Shown here piece by piece: positions 46,329 through 54,856 of a stretch of 64,000 nucleotides of DNA. A program made the translations under genes and the position numbers. Origin of the DNA: Virgibacillus doumboii (GTDB taxonomy: Bacteria; Bacillota; Bacilli; Bacillales; Amphibacillaceae); contig NZ_CADCWQ010000001.1 of assembly GCF_902806455.1 (NCBI RefSeq), forward strand, positions 1,612,001 through 1,676,000, in the 5' to 3' direction. The notes below the pieces were generated by a model that saw only the letters and a program-made list of their open reading frames with translations, searched no databases and had not been told where the DNA came from. Position 1 is the first letter of the stretch, and every line of letters begins with the position of its first letter.

Positions 46329-46357
46329 ATTATATGTGTGTAATGAATTATTATCAA
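46329..46357 (-). promoter_or_regulatory. Sigma-A promoter of polYB
   Basis: On the minus strand TTGATA (46357-46352) and TATAAT (46334-46329) are separated by exactly 17 bp. The LexA box overlaps the expected start-site region. Confidence 0.85.
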
Positions 46358-46419
46358 TGGAAATATATGTTTGTGTGAAAATACTTCTTCATATATACTA
46401 TCGTTTCTAAACAAGAAAA

Positions 46420-46452
46420 GGTGGCATGAAAAAGTAAAATTTTCATGCCACC
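46420..46452 (-). terminator. Terminator downstream of the aldo/keto reductase gene
   Basis: GGTGGCATGAAAA (46420-46432) and TTTTCATGCCACC (46440-46452) form a perfect 13-bp stem with a 7-base loop. In the minus sense it is followed by TTTTCTTGTTT. Confidence 0.85.
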
Positions 46453-46491
46453 TGTAACCGTTGTGAACCGATTATAATAGTGAAGGGGAGA

Positions 46492-47406
46492 CTATCGGTG
46501 GTTGGTATATTCAATTGCTTTTGTAATTCCCTTTATTGTTTGATACGTTTCATCGGTGAGTGCTTTGGAATGATCAAAATTCACATTCTCTGTGAGTTGA
46601 TCGATTGAACTTGCCCCGAATACAGCACTTGCAACGGCAGGGTGTTTTAATACGTATTGAAGTGCAAGCTGATTCTGAGATGTCTTATCCATGTCAGCAA
46701 TTTTTTGCCGAATAGATTTCAATTCATCATACGAATAATCAAGGAAACCGTCCTGACCTTTTTTTTCAATCTGCTTTGCTGCATTATTGCTGAGCATTCC
46801 CTTTGCTAAAGGACCTCTGGCTAACACACTAATATTATTTTCATGCAATAGATCCAATATTTCTTCTTCAGGCCGACGATCAAGCATATTATATTGCATC
46901 ATGACACCGTCAATATTGGAACGATTTACATATTCGCGTATAATGTTGGGGCGGATGGAAGATATCCCATATGCACGAATGACACCTTCTTGTTTCAATG
47001 ATTCAAATGCATTAATTGACTCATCGATGGGATCATCAATTGTACCGCCATGAAGCATATAAAAATCAATATAGTCCGTTTTCAAACGGCGCAGACTGTC
47101 CTTTACACCTTCTTTAATATGTTCTTTTGATGGATCCCAAAACCAGTCCTGTTTTTCTTTATTAAAATGATTTCCGACTTTTGTGGTTAAAATAACCTTG
47201 TCACGTTTTCCTTTTAATGCTTCGCCGACGATTTCTTCATTTGCACCAAAATCATATAAGTCCGCCGTATCCAGATGATTAATGCCGCTTTCCAGTGCAT
47301 GGTTAATAATATCTTTGGCTTTTTGGCTGTCCGTTCCAAGTGACATACAGCCAAGTGTCAATTCAGAGATATATAAGTCTGATTGTCCCAATTGATTCTT
47401 TTTCAT
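46492..47406 (-). CDS. Aldo/keto reductase (YqkF-like)
   Basis: A 304-residue NADPH-dependent TIM-barrel oxidoreductase. The catalytic tetrad is visible: Asp in DTADLYDFGANEEIVGEAL, its Tyr, Lys in LTTKVG (about 75), and His in YMLHGG (about 120). The cofactor region contains VFGASSIDQL. The ATG at 47406 follows GGAGGTC; the longer frame begins inside that site. In Bacillus the yqkF gene also precedes nudF, though here it is separated from it by about 970 bp of repeats and faces away. Confidence 0.88.
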   Translation of the reverse strand: MKKNQLGQSDLYISELTLGCMSLGTDSQKAKDIINHALESGINHLDTADLYDFGANEEIVGEALKGKRDKVILTTKVGNHFNKEKQDWFWDPSKEHIKEGVKDSLRRLKTDYIDFYMLHGGTIDDPIDESINAFESLKQEGVIRAYGISSIRPNIIREYVNRSNIDGVMMQYNMLDRRPEEEILDLLHENNISVLARGPLAKGMLSNNAAKQIEKKGQDGFLDYSYDELKSIRQKIADMDKTSQNQLALQYVLKHPAVASAVFGASSIDQLTENVNFDHSKALTDETYQTIKGITKAIEYTNHR

Positions 47407-47661
47407 CCTATCGACCTCCATTTGAATATATCTATTTCAATTGTAGTGAATTTCTTCCGTTGAATACAACTATTTCACGTCTGTGCTAAAATGAACAGTA
47501 GGATTATAAATAAAATGTTTTTTGGCTTAAAAGATTTAAACTGAAATTATGCAAAAGTTTTTGAATACCCGGATACCTCTTTGAGCACATACTTGTTGCT
47601 GTGTTTGGAAGGTTTCTGACGATATTCGCATCCGGGTCGTGAAAAAGTGGTGCTGGTTTAA
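47407..47661. other. Non-coding region upstream of the aldo/keto reductase gene
   Basis: Carries the reductase ribosome binding site and presumably its promoter. No ORF or convincing promoter hexamers stand out. The region then passes into the repeat array. Confidence 0.45.
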
Positions 47662-47874
47662 AAAATAGCGGAACAAGAATTCATTTGCTGATTTTACCGG
47701 ATTCTCATTCCGTTATTTCAGTTTAATTCCTTGTTTAAAGCAGGATTTCGGATCCTCGTTCCGTTATTTTACTATTTTAACCTATATTCCATTGATTTCG
47801 AGGAAATAGCAGAATCAGAATCAGCTTAATCCCTTTTAGAACAGTTTTTCTGCTATTTAACGGAATGAGGATCC
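47662..47874. repeat. Array of five palindromic repeat units (GGATCCTC.TTCCGTTATTT family)
   Basis: Direct units at 47699-47718 (GGATTCTCATTCCGTTATTT) and 47750-47769 (GGATCCTCGTTCCGTTATTT). Inverted units lie at about 47662-47681 (AAATAGCGGAACAAGAATTC), 47804-47822 (AAATAGCAGAATCAGAATC) and 47855-47874 (ATTTAACGGAATGAGGATCC). Neighbouring direct and inverted units form large hairpins with A+T-rich loops. The pattern resembles REP or MITE-like intergenic repeats. Confidence 0.7.
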
Positions 47875-47943
47875 GTTTTCTTAATCAGCTTAAAAATATT
47901 TATAAACTGCGAACTACTTTGAATAAAGATGAGTGCAATAACA

Positions 47944-48064
47944 CCGCTGCGGAAATACACTTCGCTTTCCGTGGGCGGCTGCTGAGCCCACTACGTGCTA
48001 ATGCACTCCATGGTCTCACCGATGCCTTTCCTCCCACAGGAGTCTCATCGTATTTCCTCCGCTG
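47944..48064. repeat. Dispersed repeat, copy B (about 120 bp, hairpin ends)
   Basis: CCGCTGCGGAAATACACTTC at the left and CGTATTTCCTCCGC at the right pair with each other. Internal blocks GTGGGCGGCTG, TGGTCTCACC and CCTCCCACAGGAGTCTC match copy A at 16180-16360 without its 60-bp extra block. No coding potential. Confidence 0.75.
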
Positions 48065-48137
48065 TGTTTTGCTCACTTTATCTTGGTAAATCGATAATTT
48101 TTAGTAACGGGATAAATTTAACCCTTTAAACCAGCAA

Positions 48138-48245
48138 CTGGAATATGCGAGACTCCTGCTCAGAAGTTCAAGTTAGGCGACCCTGAAACGAGGTACGAGT
48201 TGAGGGGGCTCGGCACAAGACCTTAGGAAAGCGAGTATATTCCAG
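48138..48245. repeat. Dispersed repeat, related subfamily (copy C) in opposite orientation
   Basis: Ends CTGGAATAT (48138-48146) and ATATTCCAG (48237-48245) are exact inverses. Internal GCGAGACTCCTG and GGAAAGCGAGTATA correspond, on the other strand, to CAGGAGTCTC and CGCTTTCC in copy B. It is thus the same architecture inverted, with different terminal stems. Confidence 0.6.
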
Positions 48246-48288
48246 CTACGGTGATCAAAGAGCCTCACTAAATAATATAAAATTTAGT

Positions 48289-48335
48289 TCGCAGCAGTTT
48301 ACGTCAACTGCGAAGTTAAAGAGCAACAAGCCTAA
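48289..48335. repeat. Repeat tail with TTCGCAG/CTGCGAA hairpin
   Basis: TTCGCAG...AACTGCGAA encloses CAGTTTACGTCAACTG and is followed by GAGCAACAA. A diverged version lies at 21241-21276 next to the IS110 element. Here it forms the leader of nudF. Confidence 0.55.
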
Positions 48336-48375
48336 TCAAAACAATATCAATAACAGATTCAAAAGGATGGAAACA

Positions 48376-48927
48376 ATGAAGAAATTTGAAGAGAAAACAA
48401 TTCATACGGAAAAAATATACGAAGGAAAAGTAATTAATCTGCAGGTGGATGAAGTAACCCTGCCAAACGGAAAAACATCAAAACGGGAATTGATCAAACA
48501 TCCCGGTGCAGTAGCAATTATTCCAATAACTAAAGGTAATAAAATTGTTTTTGTGGAGCAATACCGGAAGCCGCTTGAAAAATCACTGGTTGAAATCCCG
48601 GCAGGAAAACTGGAACCCGGTGAACAGCCGGAAGTAACTGCAATCAGGGAACTGGAGGAAGAGACAGGGTATACCACAGATGCGGATTCCCTTGAATTCG
48701 TTGCATCTTTTTATACATCACCAGGCTTTGCTGATGAAATCATGCATCTGTATTTAACCAAAGACATTGTCCCGCTGGAGAATAAACGGTCCGGAGACGA
48801 TGATGAATTTGTTGAACTAATTGAATTAACATTGGAAGAAGCGAAAGACTATGTCAACGAACAACGAATCCACGACGCCAAAACCAACTATGCGATACTT
48901 TACTTAGAAATGCTGGAAAGGATGTAA
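48376..48927 (+). CDS. nudF: ADP-ribose pyrophosphatase (Nudix)
   Basis: A 183-residue Nudix hydrolase splitting ADP-ribose to AMP and ribose 5-phosphate. The Nudix box is complete: GKLEPGEQPEVTAIRELEEETGY (about residues 80-102). A substrate loop follows (FYTSPGFADE). AAAGGATGG is the ribosome binding site, so the ATG at 48376 is chosen over 48367. It begins the nudF-yqxK-spoIIM-fur order known from Bacillus; yqxK follows after 3 bp. Confidence 0.92.
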   Translation: MKKFEEKTIHTEKIYEGKVINLQVDEVTLPNGKTSKRELIKHPGAVAIIPITKGNKIVFVEQYRKPLEKSLVEIPAGKLEPGEQPEVTAIRELEEETGYTTDADSLEFVASFYTSPGFADEIMHLYLTKDIVPLENKRSGDDDEFVELIELTLEEAKDYVNEQRIHDAKTNYAILYLEMLERM

Positions 48928-48930
48928 CCA

Positions 48931-50112
48931 ATGCTTAAATCTTTTTTCGCTGATATGCACATTCATATCGGGCGGGATATATATAATAACCCGGTGAAAA
49001 TAACCGGCGCCAAATCGCTGACTCTTACAAATATATTAAAAGAAGCGAGCCGTAACAAAGGAATTCACATGATTGGAGTCATCGATTGCCATGCCCCGGC
49101 GGTTCAACAGGAGATGAAACAGCTGATTGAGGCAAATAAAGCCTATGAGTTGGAGGGTGGGGGAGTACGTTTTGAGGATGTAACGTTATTACTTGGTTCG
49201 GAGATTGAAGTTTATGATGATAATTGTCAGGGGCCCATTCATGTACTATGTTATTTTCCATCACTTGAGTTAATCGGGAGATTCTCCGAGTGGCTGACGA
49301 CCAGAATGAAAAACATAACATTAAGCTCCCAGCGTTATTATGGAACAGCGAAAGAACTGCAATACAAGGTGAAAGAGTTATCAGGTATATTTATACCGGC
49401 ACACGTGTTTACCCCATTTAAAAGCATGTACGGAAAAGGGGTCCATAAATCACTAAAGGAAGTGTTGGATCCGGATTTAATTGACGGTATTGAACTGGGA
49501 CTTAGTTCTGATACAGAAATGGCTGACCAAATTAGCGAATTGCATGATTACACCTTTCTATCAAACTCTGACGCCCATTCATTACCGAAAATCGCCAGAG
49601 AATATCAGGAAATATTGATGGAAGAACCTTCATTTAAAGAATTTAATTGGGCACTAAGCAATATTGATGGGCGGGGAATTAAACAAAATTTTGGTATGAA
49701 CCCGCACCTTGGAAAATATTATACAACTGTTTGCAGTCAGTGTCTTGAACCACTTACAACTGTTGCTAAACAATGCCATGCATGCGGATCGCAGAAAATT
49801 ATTAAGGGAGTGTTTGACCGGATTCAGGAATTAAGCGATGCAAATGGTGAAACAAGAGAACGTCCGCCTTATTTATACCAGGTACCGCTGGAGTACTTAC
49901 CTAAGCTTGGCCCGAAAACATTCCGTAAGCTGCTGGATCATTTTCAGACTGAGATGAACATCATCCATCATACGGAATTTGAGGACTTGAAACAGGTTGT
50001 ACCTGAACAATTAGCAGCAGCGATTATTCAAATGCGGGAAGGTAAGTTGGCAATAAAAGCAGGAGGCGGGGGAAAATATGGAAGTGTAACTACCTCCCCT
50101 GATAGATTTTAA
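48931..50112 (+). CDS. yqxK: Endonuclease Q family protein (YqxK-like, PHP domain)
   Basis: A 393-residue protein with PHP metal ligands DMHIHIG (residue 8) and IDCHAP (about 50), later NSDAHSLPKIARE (about 210). A zinc ribbon lies near 265-290 (CSQCLEPL, CHACGSQ), followed by an HhH-like segment (LPKLGPKTFRKLL). This matches the endonuclease Q family, which cuts DNA 5' of damaged bases in archaea; activity in Bacillus homologues is less clear. It is cotranscribed with nudF. Confidence 0.82.
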   Translation: MLKSFFADMHIHIGRDIYNNPVKITGAKSLTLTNILKEASRNKGIHMIGVIDCHAPAVQQEMKQLIEANKAYELEGGGVRFEDVTLLLGSEIEVYDDNCQGPIHVLCYFPSLELIGRFSEWLTTRMKNITLSSQRYYGTAKELQYKVKELSGIFIPAHVFTPFKSMYGKGVHKSLKEVLDPDLIDGIELGLSSDTEMADQISELHDYTFLSNSDAHSLPKIAREYQEILMEEPSFKEFNWALSNIDGRGIKQNFGMNPHLGKYYTTVCSQCLEPLTTVAKQCHACGSQKIIKGVFDRIQELSDANGETRERPPYLYQVPLEYLPKLGPKTFRKLLDHFQTEMNIIHHTEFEDLKQVVPEQLAAAIIQMREGKLAIKAGGGGKYGSVTTSPDRF

Positions 50113-50200
50113 AGAAAACATTAGTAAATTTGGTATTTTTAATTGGAATTCTTCATAGTTTTTAACTAGAAAAGAAATTTACAAGCAATGGAGGATTCCA

Positions 50201-50845
50201 ATGTATAACAAACGAAACATGGCAGTAAATCATGTAAAAGACCATGCTACTATCTATATTTTTATGATTATACTATTTTTAACAGGGGTAATCTTTGGTG
50301 CAATTATTGTCAACAGCATGAATTTTACTCAGAAAGAGGAATTATTCTTTTACCTTGAACGTTTTTTCGGTCAGATAGCTGATAAAGAACAAATAGACAA
50401 CAATGAAATATTAAAGAGCAGTTTTTTTTACCATGCTAAATATCTTTTACTGCTGTTTGTATTGGGGCTGTCTGTAATTGGTCTGCCGATTGTATGGGTT
50501 TTGTTGTTTTTGAAAGGTCTGGTAGTCGGTTTCTCTGTAGGATTTATTGTAAGCCAGATTGGTATAAAGGGTCTGCTCCTGGCTTCATTGTCCATTGCAC
50601 CTCAAAATCTTTTGATTATTCCTGTTTATATAATAGCTGGCAGTCTTGCGATGATATTCTCACTAACATTGTTGAGTAAGCTTTTCACACGTAAAATATC
50701 TCAGCCGGTTTTTCAGCCTTTCGGAAAATATTTAACTGTTTTCTCTTTATTATTGGCTATCTCATTTGTGGCAGCAGGTTTGGAAGCATTCGTCGCTAAT
50801 GAAGCGATGGAAATGATTATCAAATCATTTTATGAAAATCATTAA
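50201..50845 (+). CDS. spoIIM: Stage II sporulation protein M
   Basis: A 214-residue membrane protein, one of the SpoIID-IIM-IIP machine that hydrolyses septal peptidoglycan during engulfment. Four or five transmembrane helices are seen (about 17-40, 80-105, 112-140, 145-165, 185-205). The loop after helix 1 is short and charged. TGGAGG precedes the ATG. Location between yqxK and fur equals that of Bacillus spoIIM. The DUF95 protein at 30259 belongs to the same superfamily but is a different gene. Confidence 0.92.
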   Translation: MYNKRNMAVNHVKDHATIYIFMIILFLTGVIFGAIIVNSMNFTQKEELFFYLERFFGQIADKEQIDNNEILKSSFFYHAKYLLLLFVLGLSVIGLPIVWVLLFLKGLVVGFSVGFIVSQIGIKGLLLASLSIAPQNLLIIPVYIIAGSLAMIFSLTLLSKLFTRKISQPVFQPFGKYLTVFSLLLAISFVAAGLEAFVANEAMEMIIKSFYENH

Positions 50846-50858
50846 ATTGTATATAATA

Positions 50859-50873
50859 TGATAATGATTATCG
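50859..50873. promoter_or_regulatory. Fur box upstream of fur
   Basis: TGATAATGATTATCG matches the Bacillus 7-1-7 Fur consensus TGATAATNATTATCA except for the last base. It directly follows a TATAAT (50852-50857) and lies 24 bp upstream of the fur -35. Confidence 0.75.
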
Positions 50874-50881
50874 ATAACAGA

Positions 50882-50896
50882 TTATAATAATTATAA
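50882..50896. promoter_or_regulatory. PerR box upstream of fur
   Basis: TTATAATAATTATAA is an exact match to the PerR consensus TTATAATNATTATAA and ends 1 bp before the fur -35 element. PerR control of fur is known in B. subtilis, which supports the reading. Confidence 0.85.
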
Positions 50897-50897
50897 T

Positions 50898-50926
50898 TTG
50901 ACACCTGTTACATCTGTGCATATAAT
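50898..50926 (+). promoter_or_regulatory. Consensus sigma-A promoter of fur
   Basis: TTGACA (50898-50903), 17-bp spacer, TATAAT (50921-50926): a perfect consensus pair. The start at 50958 lies 32 bp downstream of the -10. Confidence 0.9.
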
Positions 50927-50957
50927 GAAGTTGGGGATATTAGGGAGGAGACTTGCC

Positions 50958-51413
50958 ATGGAACATCGAATAGAGCGAATAAAAAAACAACTCCATGCAC
51001 AAAGTTATAAACTTACTCCACAACGAGAAGCAACTGTCAGAGTCTTATTGGAACGTGAGGAAGATCATCTGAGTGCAGAGGACGTTTACTTACTGGTAAA
51101 AGAAAAAGCACCTGAAATTGGATTAGCTACTGTTTATCGTACGTTGGAATTGCTTTCGGAACTAAAAATTGTAGACAAAATAAACTTTGGTGATGGCGTT
51201 TCACGATATGATCTTCGTAAAGAGGGCGCAGAACATTTTCATCACCATCTTGTTTGTATCGAATGCGGATCTGTTGAGGAAATAGTTGATGACTTACTTG
51301 GAGATGTTGAAAAAGTCGTAGAGAATGATTGGAGTTTTCAGGTAAAAGATCATCGTTTAACGTTTCACGGTATTTGTAAACAATGCCAGAAAGCAGCCGT
51401 TCCATCTGAATAA
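50958..51413 (+). CDS. fur: Ferric uptake regulator
   Basis: A 151-residue Fur-family repressor. A winged-helix N-terminus (KLTPQREATVRVLLE, IGLATVYRTLELL) is followed by the regulatory metal site EHFHHHLVCIECGS and the structural zinc CxxC pairs (CIEC about 93-96, CKQC about 140-143). The ATG at 50958 follows GGGAGGAG; a longer frame back to 50898 would include the promoter itself. Gene order spoIIM-fur-yqzK-xerD supports Fur rather than PerR or Zur. Confidence 0.93.
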   Translation: MEHRIERIKKQLHAQSYKLTPQREATVRVLLEREEDHLSAEDVYLLVKEKAPEIGLATVYRTLELLSELKIVDKINFGDGVSRYDLRKEGAEHFHHHLVCIECGSVEEIVDDLLGDVEKVVENDWSFQVKDHRLTFHGICKQCQKAAVPSE

Positions 51414-51430
51414 TAATCATGGATGAGGAT

Positions 51431-51465
51431 GCCTTTTTTCTTACTTAACGGGAAAAAAGGCTTTT
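51431..51465 (+). terminator. Rho-independent terminator after fur
   Basis: GCCTTTTTTC (51431-51440) pairs with GAAAAAAGGC (51452-51461), followed by TTTT. Confidence 0.75.
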
Positions 51466-51620
51466 GTATGTTCTTTACTTAATAATTTACAAAATCTACA
51501 AAATAGGTTACTTTTGATGTGGGATAACTTAATGTAATGCTGACTTATGGTTACATGTATATTGTTCTCCTTTATTTGCATATCTTGTACTAATAGATAT
51601 GAATAGGGGAGGCATGCCAT

Positions 51621-51827
51621 ATGAAAAATCTGATATGGGATACAGTAAAGGTTTTTGTTATCTTTGTAGCTTGTACAGCATTATTTTACTTTGGTTTACG
51701 TGCGATGCATGCCGAATATGAACAGTTTCATCGGTATGACCCGCCTGAAGGTCCTTCGGTTAAAGTTTTTAATCCTGAAGAAAGTTTCTTTGACAGATTA
51801 AACCTATTTTTTCGATTAGGGGAGTAA
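51621..51827 (+). CDS. yqzK: YqzK-like small membrane protein (DUF4227)
   Basis: A 68-residue protein with one N-terminal transmembrane helix (about 7-27, [18 protein letters not shown]) and a polar tail containing [18 protein letters not shown], typical of DUF4227. AGGGGAGG precedes the ATG. It lies between fur and xerD exactly as yqzK does in Bacillus. Function is unknown. Xer-proximal location suggests only co-expression. Confidence 0.85.
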   Translation: MKNLIWDTVKVFVIFVACTALFYFGLRAMHAEYEQFHRYDPPEGPSVKVFNPEESFFDRLNLFFRLGE

Positions 51828-51832
51828 TAGTA

Positions 51833-52726
51833 ATGCTCAAGTCCGGTTATGAAGATTTTTTTCATTATTTGCAAGTGGAACGGGGATTATCCGATAACAC
51901 ATTAAAATCATATAAAAGAGACTTAAAACAATACATGCTTTATATCGAAAAAGTAAGTCAAAAAACAGGCTGGGATGATGTAACCCGGACTGACATAATC
52001 GGTTTTTTGTATAAGCTTAAAGACGATGGAAAGTCTGCAGCAACAATTGCAAGGACCATTTCATCAATTCGTTCATTTCATCAATTTTTGATAAGAGAAC
52101 AACTTGTAAACCAGGACGTAAGTATACATATAGAAACACCAAAAAAGGAGAGAAAGCTTCCATCCATCTTATCACCGCAGGATGTTGAAGCATTGTTGAC
52201 AATCCGCAGTGATACTCCCTTGAGAAATCGCAACAAAGCAATGCTTGAAGTAATATATGCAACAGGTTTACGTGTAACAGAGCTGATATCATTAAAAGTC
52301 AGCGACCTTCATTTAACAATGGGATTTGTTCGTTGTTTTGGAAAAGGATCAAAAGAGAGAATCGTACCACTTGGTGATATTGCAAAAAATGCAGTGGAAG
52401 ATTACTTGCAAAATGCACGACCAGCCTTAACCAAACGCAAATTAGATGAAAATGCTTTGTTTGTGAACCAGCATGGAAGACCGTTATCACGGCAGGGTTT
52501 CTGGAAAATATTAAAGGGTGCTGCAAAAGATGCCGGGATTAAGAAGGAACTTACACCGCATACTTTACGACATTCTTTTGCTACACATTTATTGGAGAAT
52601 GGGGCGGATTTACGGTCCGTTCAGGAAATGCTGGGGCATGCGGATATTTCCACAACACAAATTTATACTCATGTTACAAAAGCAAGACTTAAGGATATAT
52701 ATCAAACTTATCATCCACGGGCATAA
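51833..52726 (+). CDS. xerD: Tyrosine recombinase XerD
   Basis: A 297-residue site-specific recombinase (RipX in B. subtilis) resolving chromosome dimers at dif with XerC/CodV. The N-terminal SAM-like domain (about 1-100) precedes the catalytic domain. The Arg is in TGLRVTELI (about 147), [15 protein letters not shown] gives the His-x-x-Arg pair (about 240), [12 protein letters not shown] carries the second His and the nucleophilic Tyr (about 276). AGGGGAG precedes the ATG, 5 bp after the yqzK stop. Confidence 0.94.
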   Translation: MLKSGYEDFFHYLQVERGLSDNTLKSYKRDLKQYMLYIEKVSQKTGWDDVTRTDIIGFLYKLKDDGKSAATIARTISSIRSFHQFLIREQLVNQDVSIHIETPKKERKLPSILSPQDVEALLTIRSDTPLRNRNKAMLEVIYATGLRVTELISLKVSDLHLTMGFVRCFGKGSKERIVPLGDIAKNAVEDYLQNARPALTKRKLDENALFVNQHGRPLSRQGFWKILKGAAKDAGIKKELTPHTLRHSFATHLLENGADLRSVQEMLGHADISTTQIYTHVTKARLKDIYQTYHPRA

Positions 52727-52820
52727 TTTTTTAATTTTGGTTGTCAGACATCCTACAACAATAAATGGTCTAAACATATTATACGTACAAATAGGGAATA
52801 CAAATACGGGAGGTAATAAC

Positions 52821-53999
52821 ATGCAGAAATTTAAACGCGTTTTTTTAATTGTAATGGATTCCGTTGGGATTGGAGAAGCACCTGACGCCGAACAATTTAA
52901 TGATAAAGGTGCAGATACTTTAGGGCACATTGCAGAACGTATGGATGGACTGGATATGCCTAATATGGCAAAACTCGGACTAAGCAATATCAGGGAAATA
53001 AAGGGTATTGAAAAGGCTGCAACGCCACAGGCTCATTATACGAAGATGCAGGAAGCATCAAATGGCAAGGATACAATGACAGGTCACTGGGAAATTATGG
53101 GGCTAAACATTCAGCAGCCATTCCGAACCTTCCCGGATGGATTCCCGAAAGAACTTATCGATGAACTGGAAGAAAAAACTGGCCGGAAAGTAATTGGTAA
53201 TAAACCCGCCTCCGGTACTGCAATAATAGAAGAATTAGGTAAGGAACATATGGAAACCGGCGCATTGATTGTGTACACTTCTGCTGATTCAGTTTTACAA
53301 ATTGCTGCCCATGAAGACATTGTACCAATTGAAGAACAATATGAGATTTGCGAGACTGCCCGCGAATTGACACTCGATGAAAAATATATGGTTGGTCGTG
53401 TAATCGCACGTCCATTTACCGGTAATCCTGGTGCTTTCCAACGTACGGCAAATCGTCATGATTATGCACTGAAACCATTCGGCCGTACTGTCATGAATGA
53501 ATTGAAAGATGCGGAATATGATGTTATCGCCTTAGGAAAAATTTCTGATATTTATGATGGTGAAGGAGTTACGGAAGCAATTCGTACAGCAGATAATGAG
53601 GATGGAATGACAAAGCTGGTTGATTCAATGGCTGATGATTTTACCGGTTTAAACTTCCTGAATTTAGTGGATTTTGACGCTAAATATGGACACCGCCGGG
53701 ACCCTGAAGGCTATGGCAAGGCATTGGAAGCATTTGATGCAAGACTTCCTGAGGTATTAAACCGGCTGAAAGATGACGATTTGCTGATTATAACGGCAGA
53801 CCACGGAAATGACCCGATTCATCACGGTACAGATCATACCCGCGAATATGTACCGTTGTTAGTACACCACAACAACGTTAAAGAAGGAAAACAGCTCGAA
53901 CTTAGAGAAACATTTGCCGATATTGGTGCAACCGTTGCGGATAACTTTAATATAGAAATGCCAAAGCACGGCGAAAGCTTTTTAAAGGATATTAAGTAG
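52821..53999 (+). CDS. deoB: Phosphopentomutase
   Basis: A 392-residue alkaline-phosphatase-superfamily mutase interconverting ribose/deoxyribose 1- and 5-phosphates. Metal ligands are in [13 protein letters not shown] (about residue 9) and [21 protein letters not shown] near 327. The catalytic Thr is in [12 protein letters not shown] (about 85). A much longer frame starts inside xerD at 52518, but GGGAGG just before 52821 and the family start fix the gene. With punA and pdp it forms a nucleoside salvage operon. Confidence 0.94.
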   Translation: MQKFKRVFLIVMDSVGIGEAPDAEQFNDKGADTLGHIAERMDGLDMPNMAKLGLSNIREIKGIEKAATPQAHYTKMQEASNGKDTMTGHWEIMGLNIQQPFRTFPDGFPKELIDELEEKTGRKVIGNKPASGTAIIEELGKEHMETGALIVYTSADSVLQIAAHEDIVPIEEQYEICETARELTLDEKYMVGRVIARPFTGNPGAFQRTANRHDYALKPFGRTVMNELKDAEYDVIALGKISDIYDGEGVTEAIRTADNEDGMTKLVDSMADDFTGLNFLNLVDFDAKYGHRRDPEGYGKALEAFDARLPEVLNRLKDDDLLIITADHGNDPIHHGTDHTREYVPLLVHHNNVKEGKQLELRETFADIGATVADNFNIEMPKHGESFLKDIK

Positions 54000-54017
54000 G
54001 AAGGGGATGGCAGCGAT

Positions 54018-54839
54018 ATGGATCTGACAGCTATAAAGGAAGCGTCCAAGTATATAAAGGAACAACTGAATGGAACGCCTGAAATTGGTTTAATACTAGG
54101 ATCGGGCCTTGGTGTTTTAGCGGATAAAATAGAAAATCCGGTAACTTTACCATACAAAAATTTACCTCATTTCCCTGAATCAACTGTTTCCGGCCACAAG
54201 GGTCAACTTGTTGCAGGTGTACTGGAAGGAAAACAAGTAATTGCAATGCAGGGGCGTTTTCATTATTATGAGGGTTACTCGATGCAGCAAGTTACATTCC
54301 CTGTTCGTGTGATGAAAGAACTTGGAATTGATTCGCTGATTGTGACAAACGCTGCCGGCGGTATAAATAAAGCGTATGATCCAGGTGACTTAATGATCAT
54401 TACAGACCACATTAATAATATGGGAGATAATCCATTACTTGGTCCGAATAATGATCAATTGGGCGAACGCTTTCCGGATATGTCACAAGTATACGAACAA
54501 GTGTACATTAATCATGCTGCAAATTGTGCGGAGAAATTGGGAATGTCTGTTCAAAAAGGCGTATATGTCGGGAACACTGGTCCAACGTATGAAACGCCGG
54601 CGGAAATAAACATGCTCCGTACGTTTGGCGGGGATGCTGTCGGCATGTCTACAGTCCCTGAAGTAATTGTGGCAGCTCACGCGGGATTGCGTGTTTTAGG
54701 GATTTCCTGTATTTCAAACATGGCGGCAGGAATACTTGATCAGCCGTTAACACATGATGAAGTAATTGAGACAACCGAAAAAGTGCGTGAAGATTTTCTG
54801 CGTTTTGTTAAAGAGATAATCCGCACATTACCAAATTAA
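54018..54839 (+). CDS. punA: Purine nucleoside phosphorylase (trimeric)
   Basis: A 273-residue low-molecular-mass PNP (PupG/PunA) splitting guanosine and inosine with phosphate. The phosphate-site Ser is in [39 protein letters not shown] is the family signature, and the base-binding region is [26 protein letters not shown] (about residue 195). AAGGGGATGG precedes the ATG, 18 bp after deoB. Its stop overlaps the first possible ATG of the next frame. Confidence 0.93.
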   Translation: MDLTAIKEASKYIKEQLNGTPEIGLILGSGLGVLADKIENPVTLPYKNLPHFPESTVSGHKGQLVAGVLEGKQVIAMQGRFHYYEGYSMQQVTFPVRVMKELGIDSLIVTNAAGGINKAYDPGDLMIITDHINNMGDNPLLGPNNDQLGERFPDMSQVYEQVYINHAANCAEKLGMSVQKGVYVGNTGPTYETPAEINMLRTFGGDAVGMSTVPEVIVAAHAGLRVLGISCISNMAAGILDQPLTHDEVIETTEKVREDFLRFVKEIIRTLPN

Positions 54840-54856
54840 TGATAAAGGTGATTACT

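Noticed and set aside
47662..48335. CRISPR array
   Set aside because: Repeat units are in both orientations with irregular spacing and diverge from each other; no cas genes are in the window.
52518..52820. 100-codon N-terminal extension of deoB overlapping xerD
   Set aside because: The phosphopentomutase family start and GGGAGG coincide at 52821; the extension is xerD in another frame.
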